From positions 3,214,956 through 3,278,955 of the forward strand of contig NZ_CP015080.1 of the NCBI RefSeq assembly GCF_001611275.1: a DNA stretch of 64,000 nt. The letters run 5' to 3'. The DNA is from Desulfuromonas sp. DDH964 (GTDB taxonomy: Bacteria > Desulfobacterota > Desulfuromonadia > Desulfuromonadales > DDH964). Positions 16,906 to 26,600 of the stretch are shown one piece after another (the stretch's first letter is position 1; each line of letters begins with the position of its first letter). Below the pieces are notes generated by a model that was given only the letters and a program-made list of their open reading frames with translations, was not told the DNA's origin and did no database searches. A program made the translations under genes and the position numbers.

Positions 16906-17178
16906 ATGCGCACGATTACCGCAACAGACCTGGCTCGGAACCTGCGTCAGGTGCTTGACCGGTTGGTCAGTGAACCGGAAGAAATCATTATTGAGCGAAA
17001 CCAACGCCAGATCGGGCGACTGGTACCTGGGCCCGGTGAAATGACTGCCCTGGAAGCCATGGCTGATATCTACGCAACTCTGCCCCCTGAGGCCGGTAAA
17101 GGCTGGCTGGCCGACAGCCGCCGGGTCGACAAAGAGGGATCTCTTGCTGCGGAGGTTCGCGACCCATGGGGTTCCTGA
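16906..17178 (+). CDS. Phd/YefM-like antitoxin
   Basis: 90 residues. The N-terminal ITATDLARNLRQVLDRL segment followed by EEIIIERNQRQIGRLVPG matches the Phd/YefM DNA-binding fold. The C-terminal half is helical and acidic and presumably binds the PIN toxin. The gene overlaps the toxin start by 13 bases. The operator-like palindrome at 16867-16883 probably mediates autorepression. Confidence 0.85.
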   Translation: MRTITATDLARNLRQVLDRLVSEPEEIIIERNQRQIGRLVPGPGEMTALEAMADIYATLPPEAGKGWLADSRRVDKEGSLAAEVRDPWGS

Positions 17179-17570
17179 TCGATACCTGCATCTGGATTGA
17201 TGTTGAGCAGGGCACCCTGACCCCCGCAGACATCGCCAACCTCACCGGCAACGAACCGGTCTACCTCTCCCCTGTCACCATCGCAGAATTGACATTCGGC
17301 GCTGAAATCGCCTCCGATCCCGGCGTCCGCCAAAAGCGTCTCGCTGCGTTGCGTCGCCTGCAACGCAAACCCCTGCTGACTATAGACGCCGGCACCGCAA
17401 TAACCTTCGGCAGCCTGGCTGCGACGATCCAACTCCAGGGCAAAAAACCGCGCGGTCGAATCCAGGATCTCTGGTTGGCCAGCCAAGCCATTCAACAAGG
17501 CCACACCCTGTTAACTCGCAACAAACGCGATTTTGAGGACATCCCAGGACTTGATCTGGCCAGTATCTGA
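17166..17570 (+). CDS. PIN-domain toxin (VapC-like)
   Basis: 134 residues. The PIN acidic residues are Asp in LIDTCIWID, Glu in IAELTFGAE, Asp in IQDLWLASQA and Asp in RNKRDFEDIPG. It starts inside the antitoxin gene. It is only distantly similar to the VapC at 15446, so the two TA pairs are separate acquisitions and not a tandem duplication. Its RNA target is unknown. Confidence 0.9.
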   Translation: MGFLIDTCIWIDVEQGTLTPADIANLTGNEPVYLSPVTIAELTFGAEIASDPGVRQKRLAALRRLQRKPLLTIDAGTAITFGSLAATIQLQGKKPRGRIQDLWLASQAIQQGHTLLTRNKRDFEDIPGLDLASI

Positions 17571-17637
17571 ACCAAAAGGCCAAAGGGTTGCCACAAGATA
17601 GCTACAGGAGACCTGCCGCAGACTCCAAGAGGGGCAT

Positions 17638-17932
17638 TGGGTCAAGTCTTGCATTCAAATAATTTCCTTTCAACCCTCTTCACTGCCCGGCTTACCGTTA
17701 CGTAATGGACTCCAAGAACGTCGGCGATATCCTTCATCGCATATCCATAATCCATGCGGCATCCAGCTCCTGCCGGTCTAAAAACCCTTACGGTCGTCAT
17801 CATCGATAAAAATCGCAGGCGGGCATTACCGCGCGAGGTGACATGATAAACCTAAACATCACCGGGATATTCGATACGAAGTTGTTGTGACATACGGTAT
17901 CACAGTAATATGTGATTGCAAGACTTGACCCC
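17638..17932 (-). mobile_element. miniature, internally deleted RAYT element
   Basis: The left end is TGGGTCAAGTCTTGCA and the right end TGCAAGACTTGACCCC. The interior joins the degraded 3' end of the transposase gene to its degraded 5' end, deleting over 600 bases. It has no coding capacity. The right end lies 10 bases before the start of the 4.07-kb repeat copy 2. Confidence 0.8.
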
Positions 17933-18073
17933 TCGACCAGTAAAACCGACAAAGCGGTCTTCATCGGCAAGCCTGGGAACACCGGCCAGGGCAAGGATTC
18001 CCTCCAGAACCAAAAAGAGGAGAATGCCGGCACAAACAGCCAGAAGGTTTTTACTCAGCGTGCTTGAAATCAT
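17900..18073 (-). pseudogene. truncated 5' fragment of SGNH hydrolase gene
   Basis: About 43 codons from MISSTLSK are identical to the gene at 1254-3236 up to the codons for DEDRFVGF. Then 17941 switches to transposon-derived sequence and the frame ends after a short unrelated tail. Only the signal-anchor remains, so no hydrolase activity is possible. It marks the junction of the duplication. Confidence 0.9.
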
Positions 18074-18132
18074 GACGTCATTATCGCTGTTCAGTAACGG
18101 CCTTTTCAAGAAATACTCAACAGCAGAGCAAA

Positions 18133-18167
18133 ACAAATGGCCGCCCGTGTCGGGGGCGGCCATTTGT
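18133..18167 (-). terminator. rho-independent terminator, duplicate
   Basis: This is identical to 3296-3330 (14-bp stem, 7-base loop, T-rich minus-strand tail) and ends the second cytochrome-peptide transcript. Confidence 0.8.
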
Positions 18168-18189
18168 TACAGTGATATTAACGATGATT

Positions 18190-18246
18190 CTAGCAGGGGT
18201 GCACGTTGCTGCTGCCGACGATGCCAGGTTTCATATATTTTTTCAT
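18190..18246 (-). CDS. 18-aa peptide ending in HPC (copy 2)
   Basis: This is an exact duplicate of the peptide gene at 3353-3409, including AGGAG at 7 bases, the same 18 codons and the upstream UUCG hairpin. It follows the second 18-heme cytochrome by 61 bases. Its function is unknown. Confidence 0.65.
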   Translation of the reverse strand: MKKYMKPGIVGSSNVHPC

Positions 18247-18273
18247 GATTGACTCCTAGAAAAATGGTTAGGC

Positions 18274-18299
18274 GGGGACACCACCGAAGCAGTGCCCCC
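18274..18299 (-). promoter_or_regulatory. cUUCGg hairpin, duplicate
   Basis: Identical to 3437-3462; it lies between the stop of the second 18-heme cytochrome and the RBS of the second peptide. Confidence 0.6.
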
Positions 18300-18307
18300 A
18301 TACATCA

Positions 18308-21300
18308 TTACCAAGGCGTGACCGTGTTCCAACCCGCGCCGCGCGAGGTGGTGCTGTGGTCATCCGCCAGGCGGTGACAGTTCTGCGCCGTCGGCCACTG
18401 GGAGACATAGGTGCCGGTCCAGGGTGATGGTGCGCCGGGGGCTCCAGTGTTAAACGTATTGTCCCAGGTGTTCTGCTTGGTGTCGAGACAGTTGGTGATC
18501 ATCAGCTTCGGCAGGCGGCTGGCGTGCGGGTTGTGGCACTTGCCGCAGTTGAAGGTGTGGTATTGACTCTGGGTAATCGCACCGACTGTTGTCGTGCTGT
18601 TGCCGGCCATTGTGTAGTCATCAACCTGCAGCGCCATACCGGCCGGCGGGTTATCCCACTGGAAACCAGAGAAATAACGGTGCTCACCAGACAGGTTCGG
18701 AGTAATGGCGATGCTGCCCGCATCACCACGATAACCGTAGGCACGGCGGGCCATCTGCGGTGTCCAGCCCCCCATGGACATGTAGTAGTTGCTGCTGCCG
18801 TTATCATCCCACACCTGGTTGCTGCCGCGCTTGCGGATCGAGAAGATGTTGTTAGCGGTGGCGGTGGTGCCACTGCCGCCGATGACGGCGTTCTGGTGGC
18901 CGTTGCCGCCGGAGACCCACAGGTTCTCGCCAGTGGTCTGGTCCATGGTGTCAACGTTGCTGCCGTGGCACAGAGTACAGAGACCAGCGCTGTTTGCCAG
19001 GGTGGCGGTACTGTTCGGATCACCGCTGTTCTGGTCGATCCAGTAGCCGCCCTTGGTGGTGCTGTTGTTGGCTGCGGCGTTGGCCCGTGGCACCGTGTTG
19101 GTGGCGCCGCCAAAGCTAACGCTGAGCCAGGTCCCGGCCGCACCGCTACGCGGCGCGCCGTCCTCGTTGTAGGGGTTGCCTTTCCAGGTACCGCGCAGGT
19201 AAGGCTTGCCGGTGCTGCTGTCGCTGGCCAGCTTGTTCAGATCGTGAACATCGTGGCAGTAGGAACAACGGATGTTACTCACGGCATCCAGGGTTTCGGT
19301 CTTGGCGTAGTTGGCGCCGCTGACCGCCGAGGTGCCGGCCGAGTTGGCCGTATGGGTCGACTGGATGGCGCCGGTCTTGTAGCTGAAGACAGCACTGGTC
19401 CAGGTGGCACCAACCCAGTTGGACTGGTTGAGAGTGCCGTAGTTGTAAGTGATGCCGTCGGCATTGTTATTGGTGCCCCATTCGGAGACACCGGCGCCGC
19501 TGTGGCAATTCCAGCAGATTTCTGCCTCGGTGGCACCCGGGGCGGTGACAGCAACGCCCAGGGCGATCCCGGCTTCACCGTTGGCGGTGTAGTTGATGCC
19601 AACGATCGTATTGTTCGGAATCTCAATGGTGCCGCCACCGTGGCTGCCGTGGCATTCCTCACAGGTCAGGCCTGTTGTTGCCAGAGCATGCGGACTGTTG
19701 TCATTGACGGTGGTTGCATCACCAGGGTTGCCACTACCATCATGGCAACCGGTACAGGAGCCGCTGCCATACTCATGAGTCACGACGGTCAGTCCGGAGC
19801 TGGTCATCTGATGGGCGGCATCATTTGCATGGCAGGCCTTGGCGCAACCGGCAGTGCCGGAATCATATTGCGCACTCTGGCTGTTATCCGGTGCTGAGAT
19901 ACCGTTCATCTCGATGTTACCGTCACGGTGGTAGCTGACCTGGTACTGGTCACCACCGTTAGCGGTATTGTCCGTGGCCCCGTTGGCCAGGCTATAACCG
20001 TGACAGAGGTTACACTCGTTGTGCTTGCCGGCAATGTTGGCCGCACTGTGGTCAACCGGAGTCGCTCCCGTCACGTGCAGGGTTGTCGGAGTCGGCGGGT
20101 AACCATGGCACATATCACAGGATGCCGGTGTTGCGGTATCCCACACCTTGCTGATGTGACAACTCAGGTTGCTGCAGGTGTTGGTATTGGTGTTGTAGGT
20201 CGCGCTGGTACCGGCCACGGTGGTATCGAACCAGATATCGACCGTGCCATTGACATGGTCAGCGGTCCCGAAACCACGATCAAGGTGACAGGTACTGCAC
20301 GGCAGATTGCCGCGAGTCGCATCAACGTGCTCAAAGTGCTTACCAACCTGAGAACCGCTGTTTGCACCACTGAGGTCACCGTCACCTGGAGTCGCCGAAG
20401 GCATACCGGTCGCCGTACCGTGGCAGGTACCGCAGACGGCTGTTCCGGCGTCTGTCCAGGCCGGAGTGTCTGTACCGTGACAATAGATCGCCGAACAGCT
20501 CAGGCCGTTGCCGGTGGTGACGCTGGTTCCGGCGGCTGCAGTGTAACCACCGCCGGTGCTGCGACCATCATAGGCGCCAGTGGTATCGGTCGTCGTGCCA
20601 AGAACAATATTGAAACCAACATTGATGTTGCCGTTTTTGGGCATTTCACCGGAGGTTTCCCATCCGGTATGGCAGGTGTTACAGCCGTAACCCTTGGTGG
20701 TTACGTGGTAAGCGTGCTTACCAGCGGTGCTGCTGCCGGTACCGACGCTGGAATCCAGGCCACCCGCATTGATTGGCGGATTGGCGTGACAGGAAACGCA
20801 GTCGGCTTTGAATCCGACTTTGTGCTGATGACACTTGATACAGTCGGCCTGATTGTAGTGATCGGTAACAGTCTGGCCACTGGTGTCATTGCGGTGATAG
20901 CTGGTCGCACTGTGGCAAACTTCGCAGATCTTGTTGGAGCTGGCATGTCCACCGGCATCATTACCGAAATCGGAGCTGCCATCTTCCACGGTTTGCAGGC
21001 TGACGGTTGCACTCAAAGCGCCATTCGGCATGTTGCTGCCATCGGGGAAGCTGATTTGCGCCTTGATCCGCTTAACGTTCCCGGTCTCCTTGTCATGGCA
21101 GGTGCTGCACTGGAAACCACCACCATAACCGGTGGAGGTGCCCCAGTCACCGGCATGCTTGGTGGTGCCGGGGAAGCGCAGGCTGTTATGCAGCATCGGA
21201 TTATCGGCCCATGCGACAAGTTGAACCTGGGTTGTGTAGACCGCCGTGCCGATAACACCGTCGGTGCCATCGATATAGGTCATACGGACATCGTAGGTCG

Positions 21301-23494
21301 CACCGGTTGTCAGGCCGGTCAGGTCAATAACAACGGTTTCGTTTCTCGTTCCATCGGCATCGCCGGCACCACCATCGGCGGTCGGCGTGTTGGCGGCCGT
21401 TGTCCAGATGGTCGGTTCGGTGCTCAGCTTGTATTCCACCTGGAAGGTTCCGTTGCCATTGAGGTCATTGCAATAGACCAACATAACGCGAATCGCGGTC
21501 AGACCGTTTTGCTGGGCATTCTGCACGGTCGGCTCCAAGGCAGGCACACGGGTTTCAAAAGTGCGGCTGAGAGGGGTCGAATAGACCGGGCTGGTTGCGC
21601 CACAATTGCCATCGGCCATGGCTTCAAAGTCCACTGTACCGGTGGACTTGTTGGTCGGGGTGTAGGTCGCGCCGCTGGCAACCCAGGCGGACCATGCCGT
21701 GCCGTTCTCACGCCAGCGCACCAGACCGTTGGTCGCACCACCGCCGAGATTGGCGGTGACGGTCACACCGGAAATTCCGATATTGCCCGCACCCGGATCG
21801 GGGCTGATGGAAACGCTGACCGTGCCGGATTCGACGCAGTTCTGAACCGTGACACTGGCTGTCGAGGCAGCCGAAACGTTACCGGCGGCATCTTTGGCAT
21901 AGGCACGCAGAGTGTAGGTAGCGTAAGCACCAACGGTAACGCTGGTCGGAGCGGTGGGGCTCCAGCCAGCATCGGTGGCGAGCGGAGCCGTTGCGTTATC
22001 GACGGTGATCATGTAGCCAGTGACCCCGACGTTATCGGTCGCAGTGAAGGTGATCGGCGTGATCACCAGCGGCGCTGCGGTGTCAACGACTGTGGCCGGA
22101 GCGCTGAAGGTGTTGATGGTCGGCGCTTCGGCACGATTGAGATTGTAGGTTGCGCTTTTGACGGTTTCGGCCGCGCCGAACAGGTCGGTCGAGGCGTAGC
22201 GCAGGTAGCGCACGACGTTGCTGTCGGCTACCCCGGCTACGGTGACCGCCGTCCCGGTTCCGAACGTCAGGCCATTCGAGCCCGGGGTACAGGTATTGGT
22301 GGCATCGACGCAGTAAACCGTGCTCGCCACACCGACGCCGGCATCGGAAGGGGTCAGGGTGACGTTCTGATCGCTGGTGTAGGTGCCGGCCGCCGGCGCC
22401 GCGGTGGTAACCGGAGCAGTCGCGTCGACGGTACGTGATAGAGCAGTGCCGGTGGTGGGGCCGCCACCAAGAGAACTGGCCCGGATGTTCAGCGTTACCG
22501 CGCCGGTCAGGCCGGTCACCGTTGCCGTGCAGGTGTAAGGTGAAGAGGCACCGGAGATGACGCCGGCACTCCAGGTCGAACCGTTGGTGGTGTACTGACA
22601 GGTCGGAGTCGACTGCGGCTCGGTGATCGCCGCGCTGAAGGTGACATTAGCCGGAACATAGGTTGCCGTGTTCGCCGCCGGGCTGGTGATGGTCACGGTG
22701 CCGACGGACGGGGGCGTGCTGTCGGTAACTATGTACGGGTTCAAGGTTATTCCGGCCAGACCTGAATAGGCATTCGCAATGCTGACCAGATTCGGCAGGG
22801 TCGTTCCGGCCGTCGCATACGCCTTGTCCGAGATCCCGGCGTATGCTGTACCCACCGCTGTTTCCCCATATTCCGTGTAGGCCTCGTTGGCGCCAAGGCT
22901 CGTCAGGGTTTGGCTGGCAACTGAGCCGACAATGCCATACCCGCCGGCATTCACGTTGATCGCGGTACTCCAGTTGTAGTTGTTTACCGTGGTTGTCCCG
23001 GAATAGATATTCCCGCTGGCGGTGACCGGCGTCGTCTGATCAACGCCTCCGTAGGTCGCCACATGCAGGATGTAACCGCTGCCGATATTGTTGGAACTAA
23101 TGGTGATCGTATTGTCGGTCGCAGCCGCGAGCTGGGATTCCTTAAGGGTCGCGATCCAGACTTGGCGGCGCTGATTGTTAGCAGAATTGACAGCCGGGGT
23201 GGCGGTCTGCCCGCCGTAGGTCATGGTTATCGTCGTCGACGTGGTGTTATTAGTGTGCGCCTGCACCATCAGCACCACCAACCGATTGGTTCCAGCCGGA
23301 GGAACGTAAGTCGCGGTCGAATTGTTCGTCGTGGTGTTCGTAATTTCCGCCGGATTGGCGAAACTCTCCAGAACCGAGACTGCAGCCTCGGACATCCCGG
23401 CTACCCCGAAAACAAAAAGTAACGCCATCACGGCCACCAAGGCCAGCTGTGCAATTCTCAACATCCCTGCACTTCTCCGGATTCCATCCTTCAT
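18308..23494 (-). CDS. large multiheme c-type cytochrome, 18 heme motifs (copy 2)
   Basis: About 1728 residues. The signal peptide (LALVAVMALLFVFGVAG, cleavage near SEA-A) resembles that of copy 1. The next ~490 residues are Ig-like beta domains not shared with copy 1. From the MITVDNATAP segment on, the protein is almost identical to copy 1: a fibronectin-III-like domain, then 15 CX2CH, one CX3CH and two CX4CH motifs and the C-terminal CX36CH-like pair. The start follows the conserved GAGGA-6-ATG; an alternative ATG at 23599 is preceded by AGGAGG and would extend the N-terminus by 35 residues. It lies behind a strong terminator that follows the giant cytochrome, so it may have its own promoter. 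The product is probably exposed at the surface with the copy 1 heme module on a different N-terminal scaffold. Confidence 0.9.
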   Translation of the reverse strand: MKDGIRRSAGMLRIAQLALVAVMALLFVFGVAGMSEAAVSVLESFANPAEITNTTTNNSTATYVPPAGTNRLVVLMVQAHTNNTTSTTITMTYGGQTATPAVNSANNQRRQVWIATLKESQLAAATDNTITISSNNIGSGYILHVATYGGVDQTTPVTASGNIYSGTTTVNNYNWSTAINVNAGGYGIVGSVASQTLTSLGANEAYTEYGETAVGTAYAGISDKAYATAGTTLPNLVSIANAYSGLAGITLNPYIVTDSTPPSVGTVTITSPAANTATYVPANVTFSAAITEPQSTPTCQYTTNGSTWSAGVISGASSPYTCTATVTGLTGAVTLNIRASSLGGGPTTGTALSRTVDATAPVTTAAPAAGTYTSDQNVTLTPSDAGVGVASTVYCVDATNTCTPGSNGLTFGTGTAVTVAGVADSNVVRYLRYASTDLFGAAETVKSATYNLNRAEAPTINTFSAPATVVDTAAPLVITPITFTATDNVGVTGYMITVDNATAPLATDAGWSPTAPTSVTVGAYATYTLRAYAKDAAGNVSAASTASVTVQNCVESGTVSVSISPDPGAGNIGISGVTVTANLGGGATNGLVRWRENGTAWSAWVASGATYTPTNKSTGTVDFEAMADGNCGATSPVYSTPLSRTFETRVPALEPTVQNAQQNGLTAIRVMLVYCNDLNGNGTFQVEYKLSTEPTIWTTAANTPTADGGAGDADGTRNETVVIDLTGLTTGATYDVRMTYIDGTDGVIGTAVYTTQVQLVAWADNPMLHNSLRFPGTTKHAGDWGTSTGYGGGFQCSTCHDKETGNVKRIKAQISFPDGSNMPNGALSATVSLQTVEDGSSDFGNDAGGHASSNKICEVCHSATSYHRNDTSGQTVTDHYNQADCIKCHQHKVGFKADCVSCHANPPINAGGLDSSVGTGSSTAGKHAYHVTTKGYGCNTCHTGWETSGEMPKNGNINVGFNIVLGTTTDTTGAYDGRSTGGGYTAAAGTSVTTGNGLSCSAIYCHGTDTPAWTDAGTAVCGTCHGTATGMPSATPGDGDLSGANSGSQVGKHFEHVDATRGNLPCSTCHLDRGFGTADHVNGTVDIWFDTTVAGTSATYNTNTNTCSNLSCHISKVWDTATPASCDMCHGYPPTPTTLHVTGATPVDHSAANIAGKHNECNLCHGYSLANGATDNTANGGDQYQVSYHRDGNIEMNGISAPDNSQSAQYDSGTAGCAKACHANDAAHQMTSSGLTVVTHEYGSGSCTGCHDGSGNPGDATTVNDNSPHALATTGLTCEECHGSHGGGTIEIPNNTIVGINYTANGEAGIALGVAVTAPGATEAEICWNCHSGAGVSEWGTNNNADGITYNYGTLNQSNWVGATWTSAVFSYKTGAIQSTHTANSAGTSAVSGANYAKTETLDAVSNIRCSYCHDVHDLNKLASDSSTGKPYLRGTWKGNPYNEDGAPRSGAAGTWLSVSFGGATNTVPRANAAANNSTTKGGYWIDQNSGDPNSTATLANSAGLCTLCHGSNVDTMDQTTGENLWVSGGNGHQNAVIGGSGTTATANNIFSIRKRGSNQVWDDNGSSNYYMSMGGWTPQMARRAYGYRGDAGSIAITPNLSGEHRYFSGFQWDNPPAGMALQVDDYTMAGNSTTTVGAITQSQYHTFNCGKCHNPHASRLPKLMITNCLDTKQNTWDNTFNTGAPGAPSPWTGTYVSQWPTAQNCHRLADDHSTTSRGAGWNTVTPW

Positions 23495-23640
23495 AGCTGT
23501 CCTCACCTCGTTATCACTCGGTCGATTCATATGTCGATAATTCACTTGTGAATTTTTTTTGGCAAAAAAAACTTCCCTGCCAACGTTCATTTTTTCCATC
23601 GTCAAACCTCCTACAGGGAAGTCGTAAGTTCCATGTCAAG

Positions 23641-23667
23641 GCCGGGGGGCGGGTTCCGCCCCCCGGC
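23641..23667 (-). terminator. GC-rich hairpin after the giant cytochrome
   Basis: A perfect 12-bp stem (GCCGGGGGGCGG paired with CCGCCCCCCGGC) with a 3-base loop begins 16 bases after the giant cytochrome stop. There is no U-tract on the minus strand (CTTGACATGG follows), so termination may be partial. Confidence 0.6.
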
Positions 23668-23682
23668 TGTTCACCAATCGAG

Positions 23683-26600
23683 TTACTTCGGCAGGCCGGT
23701 GTGGCAGGCCTGGCAGTTGTTCTGCGGCGTCGCCCAGGTGGCTGCGTTGCCGTTGTGGCAGGCGACGTTGGAGCAGGTGCCGCTACCGCTGACGTAGCTG
23801 GCAGAGGTCAGATTGACCTTGGCCAGATCGTAGGAGTTGTTGGCCTTGTAGCCGTTGGGACGGGTCCAGGAAGCACTCAGGTCGGTGACGCTGGTGATGT
23901 CGTCACGAACCTGGGCCCGGGACTTGACCGCGATGTTCTGGAAGACCACATCATTGTTGCCATTGACGTGGCTGTTGTAGCCGGTAATTACCAGTGCCTG
24001 GTCGCCACCGGTACCGCCGGTGGTATGGCAGCTGGCGCATGCCGGGTTGTTGGCGTTGAACCAGTCGTTGACGGTGCTGTTGTGGCAGCTGTTGCAACTG
24101 ATGACCGTCGAGGTCGCGCCATCGCCGTGGGCGCTCGGTGCCGTGGCGCTGGCGCTCTGCAGCCCGGTGGTACCGGTGTAGAGGTCGCTGGCATGGATAC
24201 CGACAGCGTGGACCGTATGCGCCGCGGTGGTCGGGGTGTTGCCATGGCACTTGCTGCAGATGTCACCGGCACTGAATCCAAGCGTCCAGCTCGGGTTCTC
24301 GGCTGGGGCGGCGCCTTGACCGTTGTTATGGCAGGCATTGGTGGAGCAGGAACCCCCGCTGTAGTTGACTCCGGCGGCGATCTCGCCGACCACGTTGTTC
24401 AGGTGCGTCCCCTGGTGGCATTGGCCGCAGGCGAAGTCGTAGCCAGTGCCGTCCGCCTTACGTGTTACGGACCCGTAGCTGCTGTCCATGGTCGCCACGT
24501 GCGCCGGGTGATTGGCGCTAGTGGGTGGCGAGGCGCTGAAGTCAAGATCCTTAACGCCGCCACCGATATGGCAGTCGCTGCAGGCGAGGCTGGTCCCGGA
24601 AGTCCAGTCGCGGCCGTCGGTGACGTTGTGGCAGTTGTTGGAACAGGTGCCGGTGGCGCTGGTGTAGCTGGCGATCTTGTTGGCCACCGTTGCGCTGCCG
24701 TTGATATGGCCGCTATGGGTCGCAGTCTGCGCCCCTGCCCCGTGGCAGGCGTCGCAGTCGCTCGGGACATACGCATTGTTCGCGTTGTTATGGGTGGTGT
24801 GGATGGTCGCCGTCGCTGCCGGAACCGCATTGGCGAGAACGCCGTCATCCGTGCCATTGTTATGGCAGGAGGTACAGGTGACCGAACCGGCACTGCCCCA
24901 GTTCGGGCTGGAAGCACCGTGGCAGGAAGTGGCGCAGGTGCCGTTGTCGACACCGTCGCCGCTGTAGTTGACGCCGGCGGCGCCGTTGCCATCGGTGTAG
25001 GTGAAGCCGACACCAATGTTTACGGTCAGGTTTTGGTGGTTAGCCGCCCCGCCGGTGGCCGAGTAGCTGTTGGCCCCGGTATGGCAGGATGCGCAGTCGG
25101 CGAAGTCGCCATCGTTGTTGGCGTGCTTGGCGTGGCTGCCGGCGACGCTGCCCGAGGGGAGCGGGCCGGTGCCGCCGGTATTGTGACACTTGCCGCAGCT
25201 GATGGTGCTGGCGGCCGCCCAGGTCGGGGTGGTCACGCCGCTGTGGCAGCGGATATTTGAGCAGGTGGTCGAGGCCCCAGTACCGGACTTGCCGGCGGCG
25301 AGGTTCTCGTAGGCATAGGTGGTATTGAAGGCCACGTCAAAGCTGCCATTCAGATGGCTGCCGCCGCCGATGATCGCACCGGCATTGTCAACCGTGCCGT
25401 TATGGCAGGCGAAGCAGTCATTGGCGCCGGTCTGCGGCAGGGAATTGCTTCCGGTGTGTGCGGAGTGCTTGTTGCTGGTATTCGGCCAGCCGCCGGCACC
25501 GGAGGCAGTGTAGAGGGTCTTGCCGCTGGCGTTATGGCAGTCGGCGCAGTCGAGGGTCGGCCCGGCGGTCCAGTCACGGCCGTCAACGACAGCGTGGCAG
25601 GTGGTGGCACAGGTACCGTTGGCGGCGAGGGTCGCACTGGTGACCTTGTTCGCCAGATTGCGGGTGCCGTTGATGTGAGTGGCGGTATTGGCGGCGGTGT
25701 GGCAGTCGCCGCAGCTGCCGGTGACATAGTTGGTGGAGGCGAGATGGACCCCGTGCTTGTTGCTGGTCGGAGTCCCCTCGTGACAGATGGAGCAGTTGGC
25801 CGATGCGGTGTTCCAGGTCGGAGTCTGAACCGGAGTCGCCGCTGCGGTGCCGTTGTTATGGCAGGTGCTGGTCGAGCACTTGCCGAGGGTACCAAGAACA
25901 TCCGTCGCTGCAGGTGTGTAATTCATACCCGCCAGGAGGTTGACCGTGTTGTTAAGGTGCGCGTTGCTGACCGGCAGGGTGCCGTGGCAGCTGGCGCAGG
26001 AAACGGCGAGACCGAAGGTGGTCGTTGCTCCCATGTGCTCGTCATGGCTGCCGGTACCCGGGTCGGTGGCGCTGTGGCAGAGGGTACAGGAAGCGGTGGA
26101 GACCATCCAGGTTGCGCTGTAGGTGGTGCCGCTCGGGTTATGGCAGGCCGCGTTATTGCAGCTATCGGTGCCATTCCAGCCGGTGATGGTTACGGTCGCA
26201 TTATTCTGGACCGGGTTGGTCCGCTCGAGCAGAGTGGTCCCAGTGATGTGGGTGGTGTCAGTCGGATCGGTGCCGTGGCAGGTGGCGCAGGCGAAGATGC
26301 CGCCGGTGCCGAAGTGATTGCCGTGGTCCGCCGAAAGCGCGGTGGTGGCAGCCGTGTTACCGGCGGCGGTCGGCGTAGTGCCGGTCGCATAGTAATGGCA
26401 GTCGTCACAGGCCAGGGCGTTGGTATTCCAGGCCGTCGACGGATCGGTACCGGTGGACTTGTTGTGGCACCCCGAGGTGAGGCAGGTACCGGTCACGTCA
26501 TTACGGGTCGCCGTCGAGTAGGTGACGCCAACCAGGTCAACGTTGCCGGTGTTGTGGTTGCCGGTGTAAACCGAGTAGCCGGCCCCGGCGTTATCGCCAT

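Larger units (their letters stand above)
17942..22015. repeat. 4.07-kb direct repeat, copy 2
   Basis: Second copy of 3105-7178. I see three amino-acid differences in the shared cytochrome part (Gly-Asn-Ile versus Gly-Ser-Ile; Val-Gly-Asn versus Val-Ser-Asn; Phe-Leu-Val versus Phe-Gln-Val) and none in the noncoding part. Confidence 0.95.

Noticed and set aside
23539..23554. AATTCAC-TT-GTGAATT followed by T6, resembling a plus-strand terminator
   Set aside because: No plus-strand gene ends nearby; it is in the 5' leader of the second cytochrome. It might be an operator, but one occurrence with no partner is too little.
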